64,000 nt of DNA. Origin: Ornithinibacter aureus. Lineage in GTDB: Bacteria; Actinomycetota; Actinomycetes; Actinomycetales; Dermatophilaceae. The notes below the pieces were generated by a model. It was not told the DNA's origin, did no database searches, and was given only the letters and a program-made list of their open reading frames with translations. This document shows positions 15,634-24,578 of the stretch, in pieces. The translations under genes and the position numbers were made by a program. Position 1 is the first letter of the stretch, and every line of letters starts with the position of its first letter. The DNA is taken from contig NZ_VMSB01000001.1 in NCBI RefSeq assembly GCF_009858245.1, positions 2,733,623 to 2,797,622 of the forward strand, written 5' to 3'.

Positions 15634-16944
15634 ATGGCAGCGACGCTCACCTCGACGGCGCGCCGCGGCTACGGGCTGGGCTCGGTCGCGACGGGGTCGT
15701 TCGGCACGGTGCCCGGCCTGCTCCTGCTGCCCTATCTCACCGATCGGCTGGGGATCGCCGCTGGCCTGGCCGGGCTCATCGTCTTCCTGCCCAAGGCCTG
15801 GGACGTCGTCCTCAACCCGGTCGCCGGCCGGATCAGCGACCGGTCCACGCACCCGGGAGGTCGTCGGCGGCCGTTCCTCATCTGGTCCGGCACGGCTCTG
15901 GCGGTGGCGTTCGTGCTGCTGTTCAACGGGCCGACCTCACCGAGCGGGTTGGCCGCGACCTGGGTGGTCGTGACCTTCATCGTCTGCGCCAGCGCCTACG
16001 CCTTCTTCCAGGTTCCGTACGTGGCGATGCCGGCCGAGATGACCGACGACTACGACGAGCGCACCCGCCTGATGACGTGGCGGGTGGCCATCCTCGCCCT
16101 GGCCATCCTCGTCAGCGGCGGGTTGTCGCCGATGATCCGTGACGCGCTCGGGCCGCAGTGGGGCTATCGCGGGGTGGGGCTGTTCGTCGGCGCGTTGATC
16201 CTGCTCGGCACCCTCGGGGTCTGGCGCGGCACCCGGGACACCCCGATGTCCCGTGCGGCGACGGCGGGCGGGAGTGTGGCCGACCAGCTGCGGGTCGTCG
16301 CGGCATCCCCGCCGTTTCGCACCCTGCTGCTCGTCTTCGTTCTCCAGGCGCTCGCGACGGGGGCCATGCTGGCGGGGGTCGACTACGTCGCGCGGGTGCT
16401 GCTCGGTGGGGGAGCGGCCTCGACGGTGCTGTTCCTGTGCTTCGTCGCGCCGGCCCTGCTCGTGACGCCGCTGTGGCAGCGGGTCGGTGAGGCCCGCGGC
16501 AAGCGCACGGGGTACCTGTGGGGCTCGGTGCTGCTGCTCGTCGGGGCCGCGGCGACGCTGGCCACGGTGCGCGTGGGGTTGGCCGCGGCGGCGCTCAGCG
16601 TGGCCGTCGTCGGCATCGGGTACGCCGCGTGCCAGATGTTCCCGCTCGCCATGCTGCCCGACGTCGCAGCGGCGGACACGGCGGCGACGGGGGAGGACCG
16701 CGCCGGGACGTACACCGGCGTCTGGACGGCCGGGGAGACGCTGGGCCTCGCGATCGGCCCGTTCCTGTATGCCGCCGTGCTCACCATCGGCGGCTACGTG
16801 TCGTCGACGGATGCCGGTGCGCGCCAGCCGGATTCGGCGCAGCTCGCGATTGCTCTCGGGTTCACCGTGGTGCCGGCCGTGCTCGTCGCGGTCTCCTTGG
16901 TGTTCCTGCGCAGGTACCGACTCGACGTGGAGGTGGCCCGATGA
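15634..16944 (+). CDS. MFS transporter of the GPH cation symporter type
   Basis: 436 residues, about 12 hydrophobic helices. N-terminal GSVATGSFGTVPGLLLLPYLTD and the first loop KAWDVVLNPVAGRISDRSTHPGGRRRPFL match the glycoside-pentoside-hexuronide:cation symporters (D-P-x-x-G-x-x-S-D motif). VPYVAMPAEMTDDYDERTRLMTWR follows as usual in helix 4-5. Probable sodium- or proton-driven uptake of a sugar or lipid-like solute. Its stop overlaps the start of the PLP decarboxylase (ATGA), so the solute may feed or be linked to that enzyme. Confidence 0.85.
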   Translation: MAATLTSTARRGYGLGSVATGSFGTVPGLLLLPYLTDRLGIAAGLAGLIVFLPKAWDVVLNPVAGRISDRSTHPGGRRRPFLIWSGTALAVAFVLLFNGPTSPSGLAATWVVVTFIVCASAYAFFQVPYVAMPAEMTDDYDERTRLMTWRVAILALAILVSGGLSPMIRDALGPQWGYRGVGLFVGALILLGTLGVWRGTRDTPMSRAATAGGSVADQLRVVAASPPFRTLLLVFVLQALATGAMLAGVDYVARVLLGGGAASTVLFLCFVAPALLVTPLWQRVGEARGKRTGYLWGSVLLLVGAAATLATVRVGLAAAALSVAVVGIGYAACQMFPLAMLPDVAAADTAATGEDRAGTYTGVWTAGETLGLAIGPFLYAAVLTIGGYVSSTDAGARQPDSAQLAIALGFTVVPAVLVAVSLVFLRRYRLDVEVAR

Positions 16945-18383
16945 CCGCGATGCCGACGGACGAGGTGCTCGCCACCCTGCGGATGCTCCAAGGCCTCGAT
17001 CTGCCCGCTCACGGGGGCCGCACCCTGGCCTACGTCTACGACTCGGGCCTGGCCGACGCCGATGCGGTCGGCCTCGAGGCCCTGGCCATGTTCGCCGGCT
17101 CGAACGGGCTCGACCCGACCGCGTTCCCGTCGCTGCTGATCATGGAGAACGACCTCGTCGCCCTCGCCGGTGACCTGCTCGACGCCCCCGACGGGTTCGC
17201 CGGCTCGGTCACCTCCGGCGGCACCGAGTCGATCCTGCTCGCCGTGCTGGCCGCCCGCAAGGGCAGCGACCATCCGTCCCCGAGCATGGTGCTGCCCACC
17301 TCGGCGCACGCGGCGTTCCACAAGGCCGCGGCCTACCTCGGGGTGCGGGCCGTGCTCGTCGACGTCGACCCGGTCACCCTGCGGGCCGACCCGGCCGCCA
17401 TGGCGGCGGCCGTCGACGACTCCACCGTGCTCGTCGTCGCCTCGGCCCCGTCCTATGCGCACGGCGTCATCGACCCCGTGCCCGAGATCGCGGCGCTGGC
17501 GGCGGCCCGCGGCATCCGCTGTCACGTCGACGCCTGCATCGGCGGGTGGGTGCTGCCGCACCTTGACGTGGCGACGCCGTGGACCTTCGCGGTCGAGGGC
17601 GTCACGAGCGTCAGCGTCGACCTGCACAAGTACGCCTACACCCCCAAGGGGGTCTCGGTGCTGCTGCACCGCACCGCGGCGCTGCGCAGCACCCACCTGT
17701 TCGCCTCGGCGACCTGGCCCGGCTACACGATGCTCAACGCGACGATGCAGTCGACCCGCTCTGGTGGCCCGCTGGCGGCGGCGTGGGCCGTGACCCGCCG
17801 CATCGGGCTCGACGGCTACGCCGAGCTCGCCCGGCGGGCGCGCGAGGCGACGCTCGCGATCGCGACGGCCGCGGACGGCATCCCGGGTCTGCGGGTGCTC
17901 GTCACCCCTGACTCGACCCTGCTGGCGCTCGCGACCGACGACTCGTGCGATGCCTTCACCGTCGCCGACGAGATGCTCGAGCGGGGGTGGTACGTGCAGC
18001 CGCAGCTGTCGTTCGGTGACCTGCCGCCGACCCTTCACCTCACCCTCTCGGCAGCGACCGCGCCCGCGGTCGACGAGTTGGTCGACGATCTCTCGGATGC
18101 CGTCGCGGCGGCCCGCGCGGCCGGCCCGGTTCGCGTGGACCCGGGTGTCGCTGCGGTGGTCGGGGGCCTGGACCCTGCGTCCCTGGACGAGGCTGGGTTC
18201 GCCCGGGTCCTCGCGGCGGCCGGGCTCGCGGGCGCTGACGGGTCGTTGGCGTTGCCCACCCGGATGGCGGGCGTGAACGCGCTGCTCGATGCCTGCCCGC
18301 CAGCTCTGCGCGAAGCGCTGTTGGTGGGGGTGCTCGACCGGCTGTCCCGGCCCACGCCCCGCGGACCGAATGGCAACTCCTGA
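16941..18383 (+). CDS. group II PLP-dependent decarboxylase/lyase
   Basis: 480 residues from the ATG overlapping the transporter stop. Fold type I: SVTSGGTESILLAVLAARKG (PLP-phosphate and cofactor site), CHVDACIGGWVLP (Asp to pyridine N), and Schiff-base lysine in SVDLHKYAYTPKGVSVLLHR. Overall closest in pattern to the sphingosine-1-phosphate lyase / glutamate decarboxylase branch (TSAHAAFHKAAAYLGV, GSVTSGGTES). A C-terminal extension from about residue 400 replaces the usual end. Substrate cannot be fixed: aspartate/glutamate decarboxylation and phospho-sphingoid lyase activity both exist in this branch. Coupling to a GPH transporter is the strongest clue. Confidence 0.85.
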   Translation: MTAMPTDEVLATLRMLQGLDLPAHGGRTLAYVYDSGLADADAVGLEALAMFAGSNGLDPTAFPSLLIMENDLVALAGDLLDAPDGFAGSVTSGGTESILLAVLAARKGSDHPSPSMVLPTSAHAAFHKAAAYLGVRAVLVDVDPVTLRADPAAMAAAVDDSTVLVVASAPSYAHGVIDPVPEIAALAAARGIRCHVDACIGGWVLPHLDVATPWTFAVEGVTSVSVDLHKYAYTPKGVSVLLHRTAALRSTHLFASATWPGYTMLNATMQSTRSGGPLAAAWAVTRRIGLDGYAELARRAREATLAIATAADGIPGLRVLVTPDSTLLALATDDSCDAFTVADEMLERGWYVQPQLSFGDLPPTLHLTLSAATAPAVDELVDDLSDAVAAARAAGPVRVDPGVAAVVGGLDPASLDEAGFARVLAAAGLAGADGSLALPTRMAGVNALLDACPPALREALLVGVLDRLSRPTPRGPNGNS

Positions 18384-18514
18384 CGTGAACGCCTAGGTTT
18401 TCGGTGCGCTCGATCGACGGGATCGAGCCGCACCGACTCGGCCCGGCGGGCACTGCCGCAGAGTAGGTTGTGCCGCGAGATCGCCCTCCGGGCAGCGTCA
18501 ACGACAGGATTTCC

Positions 18515-19543
18515 ATGCAGCTCCCTGAACTGATCCTCCTGCTTCTGCTCGTCCTGGTGGTGGCTGCTGTCATCGCCGTCGTGGTGCGCCGGGGCAACGC
18601 CAAGCCAGAGGGTGGGCAGCACTCACACTCCCAGCACGTGGGCTCGCAGGCCGAGTGGCTGGATGCAGGTGACCGGACGGAACCAGTTCGTGCTGCGGCG
18701 GCTCCGGCTGCTGTTGCTGGTGCTTCAGCGGCCGCCGGTTCGGCCGAGGCGTCTGAGCAGCCGGCCGAACCGGCCGATGCCGATGGCCCTGACACCCTGG
18801 ACGTCCCTGACACCGTGGACGACGCGGAGACAGCTGCGGACGCGGTGGCTCTGGAGGATGGCGGAGCAGTAGTGGTCGTGGTCGAGGACGCGGCGATGAC
18901 CCGCGCAGAGCGCCGTGAGGCCCGTGAGGCTGCCGAGGCGGCTCAGGCCGAGCCGGCCGTCGAGCAGGGCAGCACCGAAGACGACTCGGCCGACGATGCC
19001 GAGGCTGCCTGGCCGGTTCCCGTCCCGCGGAGCGACCCCGAGGCCGAGCGGATCGCCACAGCAGCCGAGTACCGCGATGAGGTCACCGCGGCGGACCCGC
19101 TCACCGAGGACATCGCCATCCCGGCCAACGAGTGGGGCGGCCCGCACGAGGTCGAGCCCGTCGTCGAGCAGCAGCCCGAGCCGGAGCCCGTCGTCGAGCC
19201 GGAGTCCGAGCCCGTCGTCGAGGAGCAGCCCGAGCCGGAGCCCGTCGTCGAGCCGGAGTCCGAGCCCGTCGTCGAGGAGCAGCCCGAGCCGGAGCCCGAG
19301 CCGGAGCCGGCCGGTCGCCGCATCTCCGGTTTCCTCGAGCTGCGCGACGGCGGCTACGGGGTCGGGTCCGCCGCCCCCATCGAGGACGGCGCCCAGCCGC
19401 TGGACCACCCGGTGCAGGCCTACCGCGACACGATGACCTTCCGCGAGCCGGGTGTCCCGGGCTACGACTCGGCCGACCCCGACGTCTGGTTCTACGACGC
19501 CGCCGCCGCCGAGCGGTCAGGCTTCCGCCCCGCGGACGGCTGA
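18515..19543 (+). CDS. single-pass membrane protein with acidic Glu-Pro-Val repeats
   Basis: 342 residues from ATG 18515 (AGGA upstream). One N-terminal helix, MQLPELILLLLLVLVVAAVI then AVVVRR, followed by a long acidic, Ala/Glu-rich region. Residues about 221-265 are tandem EPEPVVEPESEPVVEEQP units, matching a 54-bp DNA repeat at 19175. The conserved-looking end (SGFLELRDGGYGVGSAAPIEDG, HPVQAYRDTMTFREPG, DPDVWFYDAAAAERSGFRPAD) is probably a small folded domain. Low-complexity stalk plus end domain suggests a cytosolic tether. No family assigned. Confidence 0.7.
   Translation: MQLPELILLLLLVLVVAAVIAVVVRRGNAKPEGGQHSHSQHVGSQAEWLDAGDRTEPVRAAAAPAAVAGASAAAGSAEASEQPAEPADADGPDTLDVPDTVDDAETAADAVALEDGGAVVVVVEDAAMTRAERREAREAAEAAQAEPAVEQGSTEDDSADDAEAAWPVPVPRSDPEAERIATAAEYRDEVTAADPLTEDIAIPANEWGGPHEVEPVVEQQPEPEPVVEPESEPVVEEQPEPEPVVEPESEPVVEEQPEPEPEPEPAGRRISGFLELRDGGYGVGSAAPIEDGAQPLDHPVQAYRDTMTFREPGVPGYDSADPDVWFYDAAAAERSGFRPADG
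19175..19300 (+). repeat. 54-bp in-frame tandem repeat
   Basis: Two exact 54-bp units (19175-19228 and 19229-19282) and a partial third, encoding 18 residues each of the Glu/Pro/Val stalk. The near-perfect DNA identity indicates recent slippage or unequal exchange and possible length variation. Confidence 0.85.
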
Positions 19544-19570
19544 CGCCCACCCCGCGGACGGCTGACGCCC
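19528..19570 (+). repeat. 22-bp tandem duplication covering a stop codon
   Basis: The sequence CCCCGCGGACGGCTGACGCC plus two more bases occurs twice head to tail. The first copy holds the TGA of the acidic repeat protein; the second copy is therefore an untranslated echo of the gene end. Confidence 0.8.
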
Positions 19571-19647
19571 GTCTTCTGGCCACCTCGCAACCAGCGCGCG
19601 GCCACCCGATAGGTTCGAGACAGATCCCGTAGGCCGAGAGGAATGTC

Positions 19648-21198
19648 GTGCGCATCGGAGTGCCCCGTGAGACCCGTCCCGGTGAGACGCGCGTGGCCGC
19701 GACACCGAAGACCGTTGAGCAGATCATCGCGCTCGGGTACGCGGTGTTCGTCGAGACCGGGGCCGGTGCGGCGTCGAGCTTCGACGATTCCGCCTACGCG
19801 CGCGCGGGTGCGGACGTCATCGACGACGCCGTCTGGAACGCCGACGTCCTGCTGAAGATCAACGCCCCCTCGGATGCCGAGATCGCCCGGTTGCGCCCGG
19901 GTCAGGTGGTCGTCTCGCTGCTCGCCCCCGCGTTGAACCCCGACCTCGTCGACGCGCTCGCCGCGCGCGGGGTGACCGCGCTCGCGATGGATGCCGTGCC
20001 GCGCATCTCGCGGGCGCAGTCGCTCGACGTGTTGTCGTCGATGGCGAACATCGGCGGGTACCGTGCGGTGGTCGAGGCGGCGCACGAGTTCGGGTCGTTC
20101 TTCACCGGCCAGGTCACGGCGGCGGGCAAGGTGCCGCCGGCAAAGGTCCTCGTCGTCGGGGCCGGCGTGGCGGGTTTGGCAGCGATCGGCACGGCGAACT
20201 CCCTCGGGGCGATCGTGCGGGCGTTCGACGCCCGGCCCGAGGTGGGGGAGCAGGTCGAGTCGATGGGCGCCGAGTTCCTGCGCATCGATGTCGAGGAGAC
20301 CGGCCCGTCCGCCGACGGGTACGCCAAGGAGACCAGCGCCGACTTCGACGCCAAGGCGGCAGCGCTCTACGCCGAGCAGGCCGCTGACGTCGACATCGTC
20401 ATCACCACGGCCCTGATCCCGGGTCGCCCGGCACCACGGCTGCTGACCGAGGCCATGGTGGCGTCGATGAAGCCGGGCTCGGTCATCATCGACATGGCCT
20501 CCTCCAACGGCGGCAACGTCGCCGGATCGGTCGCCGACGAGAAGGTCGTCACCGCCAATGGGGTGACCATCCTCGGCTACACCGACCTGCCGGGGCGCCT
20601 TCCCACGCAGGCCTCGCAGCTGTTCGGCACGAACCTGGTGAACCTGCTCAAGCTGCTCACCCCCGACAAGGACGGTGAGCTGACCCTCGACCTCGACGAC
20701 GTCGTGCAGCGCGGCATGACGGTGGTGCGTGAGGGTGAGGTGTTGTGGCCCCCGCCGCCGGTTCAGGTCTCGGCGGCCCCGGCCGCGACCGACCTCGTGC
20801 CCGCCTCGGCCGCCCCGGCCAAGCCGGTCAAGGAGCCGATGAGCGCGAACCGCCGTCTGGGCCTGATGGGGGTCGGGGCCGCGCTGTTCCTACTGGTCGC
20901 CGCCGCCTCCCCGCAGCCGTTCCTCGGCCACTTCATGGTGTTCATGCTCTCGGTGGTCATCGGGTTCTACGTCATCGGCAACGTCCACCACGCCCTGCAC
21001 ACCCCGCTGATGTCGGTGACGAACGCGATCAGCGGCATCATCGTCGTCGGTGCGATCCTCCAGGTCGGTCACGACACCTGGCTCGTCACCGTGCTCGCGT
21101 TCATCGGCATCCTCGTGGCGAGCATCAACGTCTTCGGTGGGTTCCGGGTGACGGCCCGAATGCTCCAGATGTTCACGCGTGAGGAGCCTGCTCGATGA
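19648..21198 (+). CDS. pntA: NAD(P) transhydrogenase, alpha subunit
   Basis: 516 residues from GTG 19648, the fused alpha form (AA and AB parts in one chain). N-terminal NAD(H)-binding domain [43 protein letters not shown] (Rossmann), [20 protein letters not shown] Pro/Ala linker near residue 375 leads to four membrane helices ([52 protein letters not shown]). With PntB it couples proton inflow to hydride transfer from NADH to NADP+. Stop overlaps the pntB ATG (ATGA). Confidence 0.95.
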   Translation: MRIGVPRETRPGETRVAATPKTVEQIIALGYAVFVETGAGAASSFDDSAYARAGADVIDDAVWNADVLLKINAPSDAEIARLRPGQVVVSLLAPALNPDLVDALAARGVTALAMDAVPRISRAQSLDVLSSMANIGGYRAVVEAAHEFGSFFTGQVTAAGKVPPAKVLVVGAGVAGLAAIGTANSLGAIVRAFDARPEVGEQVESMGAEFLRIDVEETGPSADGYAKETSADFDAKAAALYAEQAADVDIVITTALIPGRPAPRLLTEAMVASMKPGSVIIDMASSNGGNVAGSVADEKVVTANGVTILGYTDLPGRLPTQASQLFGTNLVNLLKLLTPDKDGELTLDLDDVVQRGMTVVREGEVLWPPPPVQVSAAPAATDLVPASAAPAKPVKEPMSANRRLGLMGVGAALFLLVAAASPQPFLGHFMVFMLSVVIGFYVIGNVHHALHTPLMSVTNAISGIIVVGAILQVGHDTWLVTVLAFIGILVASINVFGGFRVTARMLQMFTREEPAR

Positions 21199-22634
21199 GC
21201 GTGCCCGTGACCCTCGTGCAGGGGGCCTACATCGTGGCGGGGTTGGCCTTCATCCTCGCGCTGGCCGGGTTGTCCCGGCACGAGACCGCTCGGTCGGGCA
21301 ACCGGTTCGGCATCATCGGCATGAGCATCGCCCTCGGGGCGACGATCCTGGCCGCGACCGCGGGGACGTCCGTCTCCGCCGGTGGCCTGGAGCTGTCCTC
21401 CGTCGGCAGCGGCTGGTTGGGCCTGGCGCTGATCCTCGCGGCGATGGGCATCGGGGGCGCGATCGGGCTGGACCGGGCCAAGAAGGTCGAGATGACCGGC
21501 ATGCCCGAGCTCATCGCGATGCTGCACAGTTTCGTCGGTCTCGCGGCCGTGCTCGTGGGCTGGAACTCCTCGGTCGAGAAGACGCCGTACCCCGTGATCC
21601 ACGACGTCGAGGTCGCGGTCGGGGTGTTCATCGGTGCAGTGACGTTCACCGGCTCGATCGTCGCGTTCCTCAAGCTGTCGGCGCGCATCAAGTCGGCCCC
21701 GCTCATGCTTCCCGGGCGCAACTGGCTCAACCTCGGCGCCATCGGGGCGTTCGCCGTCCTGACCCTCGTCTACGTGCTGATGCCGCACGACGCGGGCCTT
21801 GCGCGCGGTCTCGTCCTCGCCCTGATCACGGTGGTCGCGCTAGCCCTGGGCTGGCACCTCGTCGCCTCCATCGGTGGCGGTGACATGCCCGTGGTCGTGT
21901 CGATGCTCAACAGCTACTCCGGCTGGGCGGCGGCCGCGGCCGGGTTCCTGCTCGGCAACGACCTGCTCATCATCACCGGTGCACTGGTCGGTTCCTCGGG
22001 TGCGTACCTGTCCTACATCATGTGCAAGGCGATGAACCGGTCGTTCATCTCCGTCATCGCCGGCGGGTTCGGCGTCGAGGGTGGCACCGTGGCCGCTGAC
22101 GTCGACTACGGCGAGCACCGCGAGATCACCGCCCAGGGCGCTGCCGAGATGCTCGCCAACGCCCGGTCGGTGGTCATCACCCCCGGGTACGGCATGGCCG
22201 TCGCCCAGGCGCAGTACCCGGTCGCCGACCTCACCCGCAAGCTGCGTGAGCGCGGCATCGACGTGAAGTTCGCGATCCACCCGGTCGCCGGTCGCCTGCC
22301 CGGACACATGAACGTCCTGCTCGCCGAGGCCAAGGTGCCCTACGACATCGTCCTCGAGATGGACGAGGTCAACGACGACCTCGCCGACGTCGACGTCGTC
22401 CTCGTCATCGGGGCCAACGACACCGTCAACCCCGCGGCATCCGAAGACCCCTCCTCGCCCATCGCGGGGATGCCGGTCGTGCGGGTGTGGGAGGCGGCGA
22501 ACGTCATCGTGTTTAAGCGCTCCATGGCCACGGGCTACGCCGGCGTGCAGAACCCGCTCTTCTTCAAGGAGAACTCGCAGATGCTCTTCGGCGACGCCAA
22601 GGACCGCGTCGAGGACATCATCAAGGCACTCTGA
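21195..22634 (+). CDS. pntB: NAD(P) transhydrogenase, beta subunit
   Basis: 479 residues. Nine or so membrane helices first ([40 protein letters not shown]), then the cytosolic NADP(H)-binding domain [24 protein letters not shown] (GxGxxV-type fingerprint), [54 protein letters not shown]. All canonical. It forms the transmembrane proton path with PntA and supplies NADPH. A short hairpin (CTGAG/CTCAG) straddles its stop and precedes the convergent HAAS gene. Confidence 0.95.
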   Translation: MSVPVTLVQGAYIVAGLAFILALAGLSRHETARSGNRFGIIGMSIALGATILAATAGTSVSAGGLELSSVGSGWLGLALILAAMGIGGAIGLDRAKKVEMTGMPELIAMLHSFVGLAAVLVGWNSSVEKTPYPVIHDVEVAVGVFIGAVTFTGSIVAFLKLSARIKSAPLMLPGRNWLNLGAIGAFAVLTLVYVLMPHDAGLARGLVLALITVVALALGWHLVASIGGGDMPVVVSMLNSYSGWAAAAAGFLLGNDLLIITGALVGSSGAYLSYIMCKAMNRSFISVIAGGFGVEGGTVAADVDYGEHREITAQGAAEMLANARSVVITPGYGMAVAQAQYPVADLTRKLRERGIDVKFAIHPVAGRLPGHMNVLLAEAKVPYDIVLEMDEVNDDLADVDVVLVIGANDTVNPAASEDPSSPIAGMPVVRVWEAANVIVFKRSMATGYAGVQNPLFFKENSQMLFGDAKDRVEDIIKAL

Positions 22635-22641
22635 GCCTTTC

Positions 22642-23322
22642 TCAGGGCTCGAGGGCCACGGGGTTCTCGGCTTCGCGCCACGCGGCTCGACAGGCGAGGC
22701 CGACTGCGGCGACGGCAACGACCAGCACCAGCAGGGCAAAGGCTCCGACGATGGACGGGCCCTCCGGTTGCAGCGTCACCAGCCCAGCGAAGAAGCCGGT
22801 CGGCCCTGCCCAGATGAGGCGCTGGCGGGTGCGGCGCTGGAGGCCTTCGCTGGCGACGGCGCACCCCAGCCCGACCAGCCAGACGGGCGCGCAGAGAAGC
22901 ATGAGGTAGAGCGCTTCGACTCCGTTGAGGGCGAAGAGGCTCACCTCCTCGGGCCAGCCGGGTTCGAGAGGGGTGACGCCCGCCTGCCGCAGACCGGTGA
23001 CCTTGACCCAGAGCACGAGCAGGAGCCCTGGCAGCGTCGCCAGCGCGGTGGCCAGGCTCGCCACGCGAATGAGCCCCGGGGTGGTGGAACTGGTGGTGGA
23101 GTTGGCGTTGGTGCGGGCCGCGGCTGCGACCTGCTCCGGCGGGCCGAGACGCAACAGCGTCGCGTTCACCACGGCATCCGACCCATGGCCAGCAGCGATC
23201 TCGGCGTCGAGGTGCTCTCGAACGGACGCGAGGATGTCGTCGCGCTCACCAGGGTCGATGTCGGCCAGCATGCGCGCGAGGTCGTCGAGGTAGGCCTCGA
23301 CCTGCGGGTGGGTGCTGCTCAT
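22642..23322 (-). CDS. HAAS-domain membrane protein, partner of PadR regulator
   Basis: 226 residues from ATG 23322, which overlaps the padR stop (ATGA). The first 70 residues (VEAYLDDLARMLADIDPGERDDIL, LRLGPPEQVAAAAR) form the helical HAAS/DUF1700-type domain that follows PadR regulators in many Gram-positives. Four hydrophobic helices follow (for example ALATLPGLLLVLWVKVTGL and GAFALLVLVVAVAAVGLACR). PadR-HAAS pairs are thought to sense envelope or membrane state; the membrane protein is usually the regulated output. Confidence 0.8.
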   Translation of the reverse strand: MSSTHPQVEAYLDDLARMLADIDPGERDDILASVREHLDAEIAAGHGSDAVVNATLLRLGPPEQVAAAARTNANSTTSSTTPGLIRVASLATALATLPGLLLVLWVKVTGLRQAGVTPLEPGWPEEVSLFALNGVEALYLMLLCAPVWLVGLGCAVASEGLQRRTRQRLIWAGPTGFFAGLVTLQPEGPSIVGAFALLVLVVAVAAVGLACRAAWREAENPVALEP

Positions 23323-23663
23323 GGGTGTCCCCCTTCGAGTGCGGCGTCGACGGCGTCGCGAAACGTCGTCCAGGTCCGGCGGAACGCGGCGAGAGCGGTG
23401 TGGCCGTCGTCGGTCAGCGAGTAGTAGCGGCGAGGTGGACCCGCGGTCGACTCCGCCCACGTCGTCTCGACCAGGCCCTGCTTCCGGAGGCGGGCCAGCA
23501 GGGGGTACAGCGTCCCCTCGCCGGAGAGCAGCACGTCATCGGCGCCGAGCCGACGGGCGATGTCGAGCCCGTAGAGCGCTTCGCCGTCGAGCATCGCGAG
23601 GATGACGTGCTCGAGAGCGCCGCGACGCAGGTGCGTCAAGATGACGCTGTCGCCGGGTTCCAT
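23319..23663 (-). CDS. PadR-family transcriptional regulator
   Basis: 114 residues, the short PadR type. Winged-helix features: LRRGALEHVILAMLDGEALYGLDIARRLG, LSGEGTLYPLLARLRKQGLVETTW (wing), PRRYYSLTDDGHTAL. Acts as a dimer through the C-terminal helix. Translationally coupled to the HAAS membrane protein downstream and probably autoregulates the pair. Confidence 0.9.
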   Translation of the reverse strand: MEPGDSVILTHLRRGALEHVILAMLDGEALYGLDIARRLGADDVLLSGEGTLYPLLARLRKQGLVETTWAESTAGPPRRYYSLTDDGHTALAAFRRTWTTFRDAVDAALEGGHP

Positions 23664-23708
23664 GCGTCACAAGGTAGCACCCCGCGATGCGAAATGAGGG
23701 TCGTGGCG

Positions 23709-24038
23709 TCAGCGAAGCCAGTGCTGTCCGGGGAACGGCTCCGGGTTGGCAGCGACCCAGCGGGCAAGGCGATCAGCGAGCCCTGCGGCCATGGCGCCAC
23801 CCGGGGGCAGGGTGCGGCGAAGGGTGAAGACGAGGACGAACCCGCGCTCACCGGCGAAGTCGGCGACGTTCTCGGTCAGCACGGCCCACGATCGAACTCG
23901 CGCGAACTGCGCGATCGCCGCGTCGTCGGTGTGGGCGAGTCCGAGTTCGCTGACGTGGTAGGTCTGTAGTCCGTGCTCCTCGCGGGCGAGGGCCGCAGCC
24001 TTGGCCGGGAGCATCTCGTCGATCAGGACCGTGATCAC
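23709..24038 (-). CDS. PIN-like (DUF5615) toxin
   Basis: 109 residues from GTG 24038, overlapping the antitoxin stop (GTGA). Begins MITVLIDEMLPAKAAALAREEHG: the LIDEML-type start with an acidic residue, and TDDAAIAQFARVRSWAVLTENVADFAGE with the central D-D and the T-E-N-x-x-D motif, are typical of the Mut7-C/DUF5615 branch of PIN-like nucleases. Expected activity is metal-dependent RNA cleavage. Paired with the RHH/DUF433-type antitoxin directly upstream, a well known type II combination. Confidence 0.75.
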   Translation of the reverse strand: MITVLIDEMLPAKAAALAREEHGLQTYHVSELGLAHTDDAAIAQFARVRSWAVLTENVADFAGERGFVLVFTLRRTLPPGGAMAAGLADRLARWVAANPEPFPGQHWLR

Positions 24039-24454
24039 GCGTGCAGCGCGTCTCGGGCCGCCACGAGGTCCTGGGATCGGGCGATCGCTGCCTCGTGGCG
24101 GGCGATGAGATCGGTGACCTCGTCGGTGTGGGCAGCGGCGAACTCGATCGCGAGCTCGATGAGCGAGGGTGCCAGACCGCTTTCGGCGTGCACCTGCTCG
24201 ACTCGGGCGCGCAGCGGCCCCGAGACCTCCTGTACGCGGGCCACCACCTCCCAGACATCCGGCCCGCCCGCGATGGCTGCTCGACGGCTGCCCGTGGGGC
24301 CCCGGTAGACGATCCCCGGGTACTCCGCCGCACGGGTGGCTTCCAGGATGAGCTGTTCGAGCGCTGAGGTGACGGAGGCACCGCTGCGCGCGGCGTACTC
24401 GGCCAATGCGTTGCGGGCGCTGTCGCTGAGACGGAATGACGTGCTCGTGCCCAT
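24035..24454 (-). CDS. RHH/DUF433-like antitoxin
   Basis: 139 residues from ATG 24454 (GGGAGA 5 nt upstream on the minus strand). Residues 1-45, MGTSTSFRLSDSARNALAEY then AARSGASVTSALEQLI, form a ribbon-helix-helix DNA-binding domain. The rest (YPGIVYRGPTGSRRAAIAGGPDVWEVV, GLAPSLIELAIEFAAAHTDEV) resembles DUF433, the usual partner of DUF5615 toxins. Should neutralise the toxin and repress the operon. Four 10-bp tandem repeats directly upstream (24478-24517) are a likely operator. Confidence 0.78.
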   Translation of the reverse strand: MGTSTSFRLSDSARNALAEYAARSGASVTSALEQLILEATRAAEYPGIVYRGPTGSRRAAIAGGPDVWEVVARVQEVSGPLRARVEQVHAESGLAPSLIELAIEFAAAHTDEVTDLIARHEAAIARSQDLVAARDALHA

Positions 24455-24477
24455 GACGATCTCCCACCGGTGGCGTC

Positions 24478-24517
24478 GTGCAGTGCAGCGCAGTGCGACG
24501 TAGCGCATCGTAGTGCA
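24478..24517 (-). promoter_or_regulatory. four 10-bp tandem repeats, candidate operator of the toxin-antitoxin operon
   Basis: Read on the minus strand the four units are TGCACTACGA, TGCGCTACGT, CGCACTGCGC and TGCACTGCAC, consensus TGCRCTRCGN. The 10-bp period puts each unit on the same face of the helix, as expected for cooperative binding of ribbon-helix-helix dimers. They lie 24-63 bp upstream of the antitoxin ATG, where the promoter should be, and also just upstream of purM on the other strand. Confidence 0.6.
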
Positions 24518-24578
24518 TGCGCGTGGTGGCAGACCACCCGTCCCGCTGAGAGTGCCCGCCGCCAGTAGGCTTCACGTC

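Noticed and set aside
19175-19300. Regularly repeated sequence as a possible CRISPR array.
   Set aside because: Units are contiguous, in frame and without spacers; it is a coding tandem repeat.
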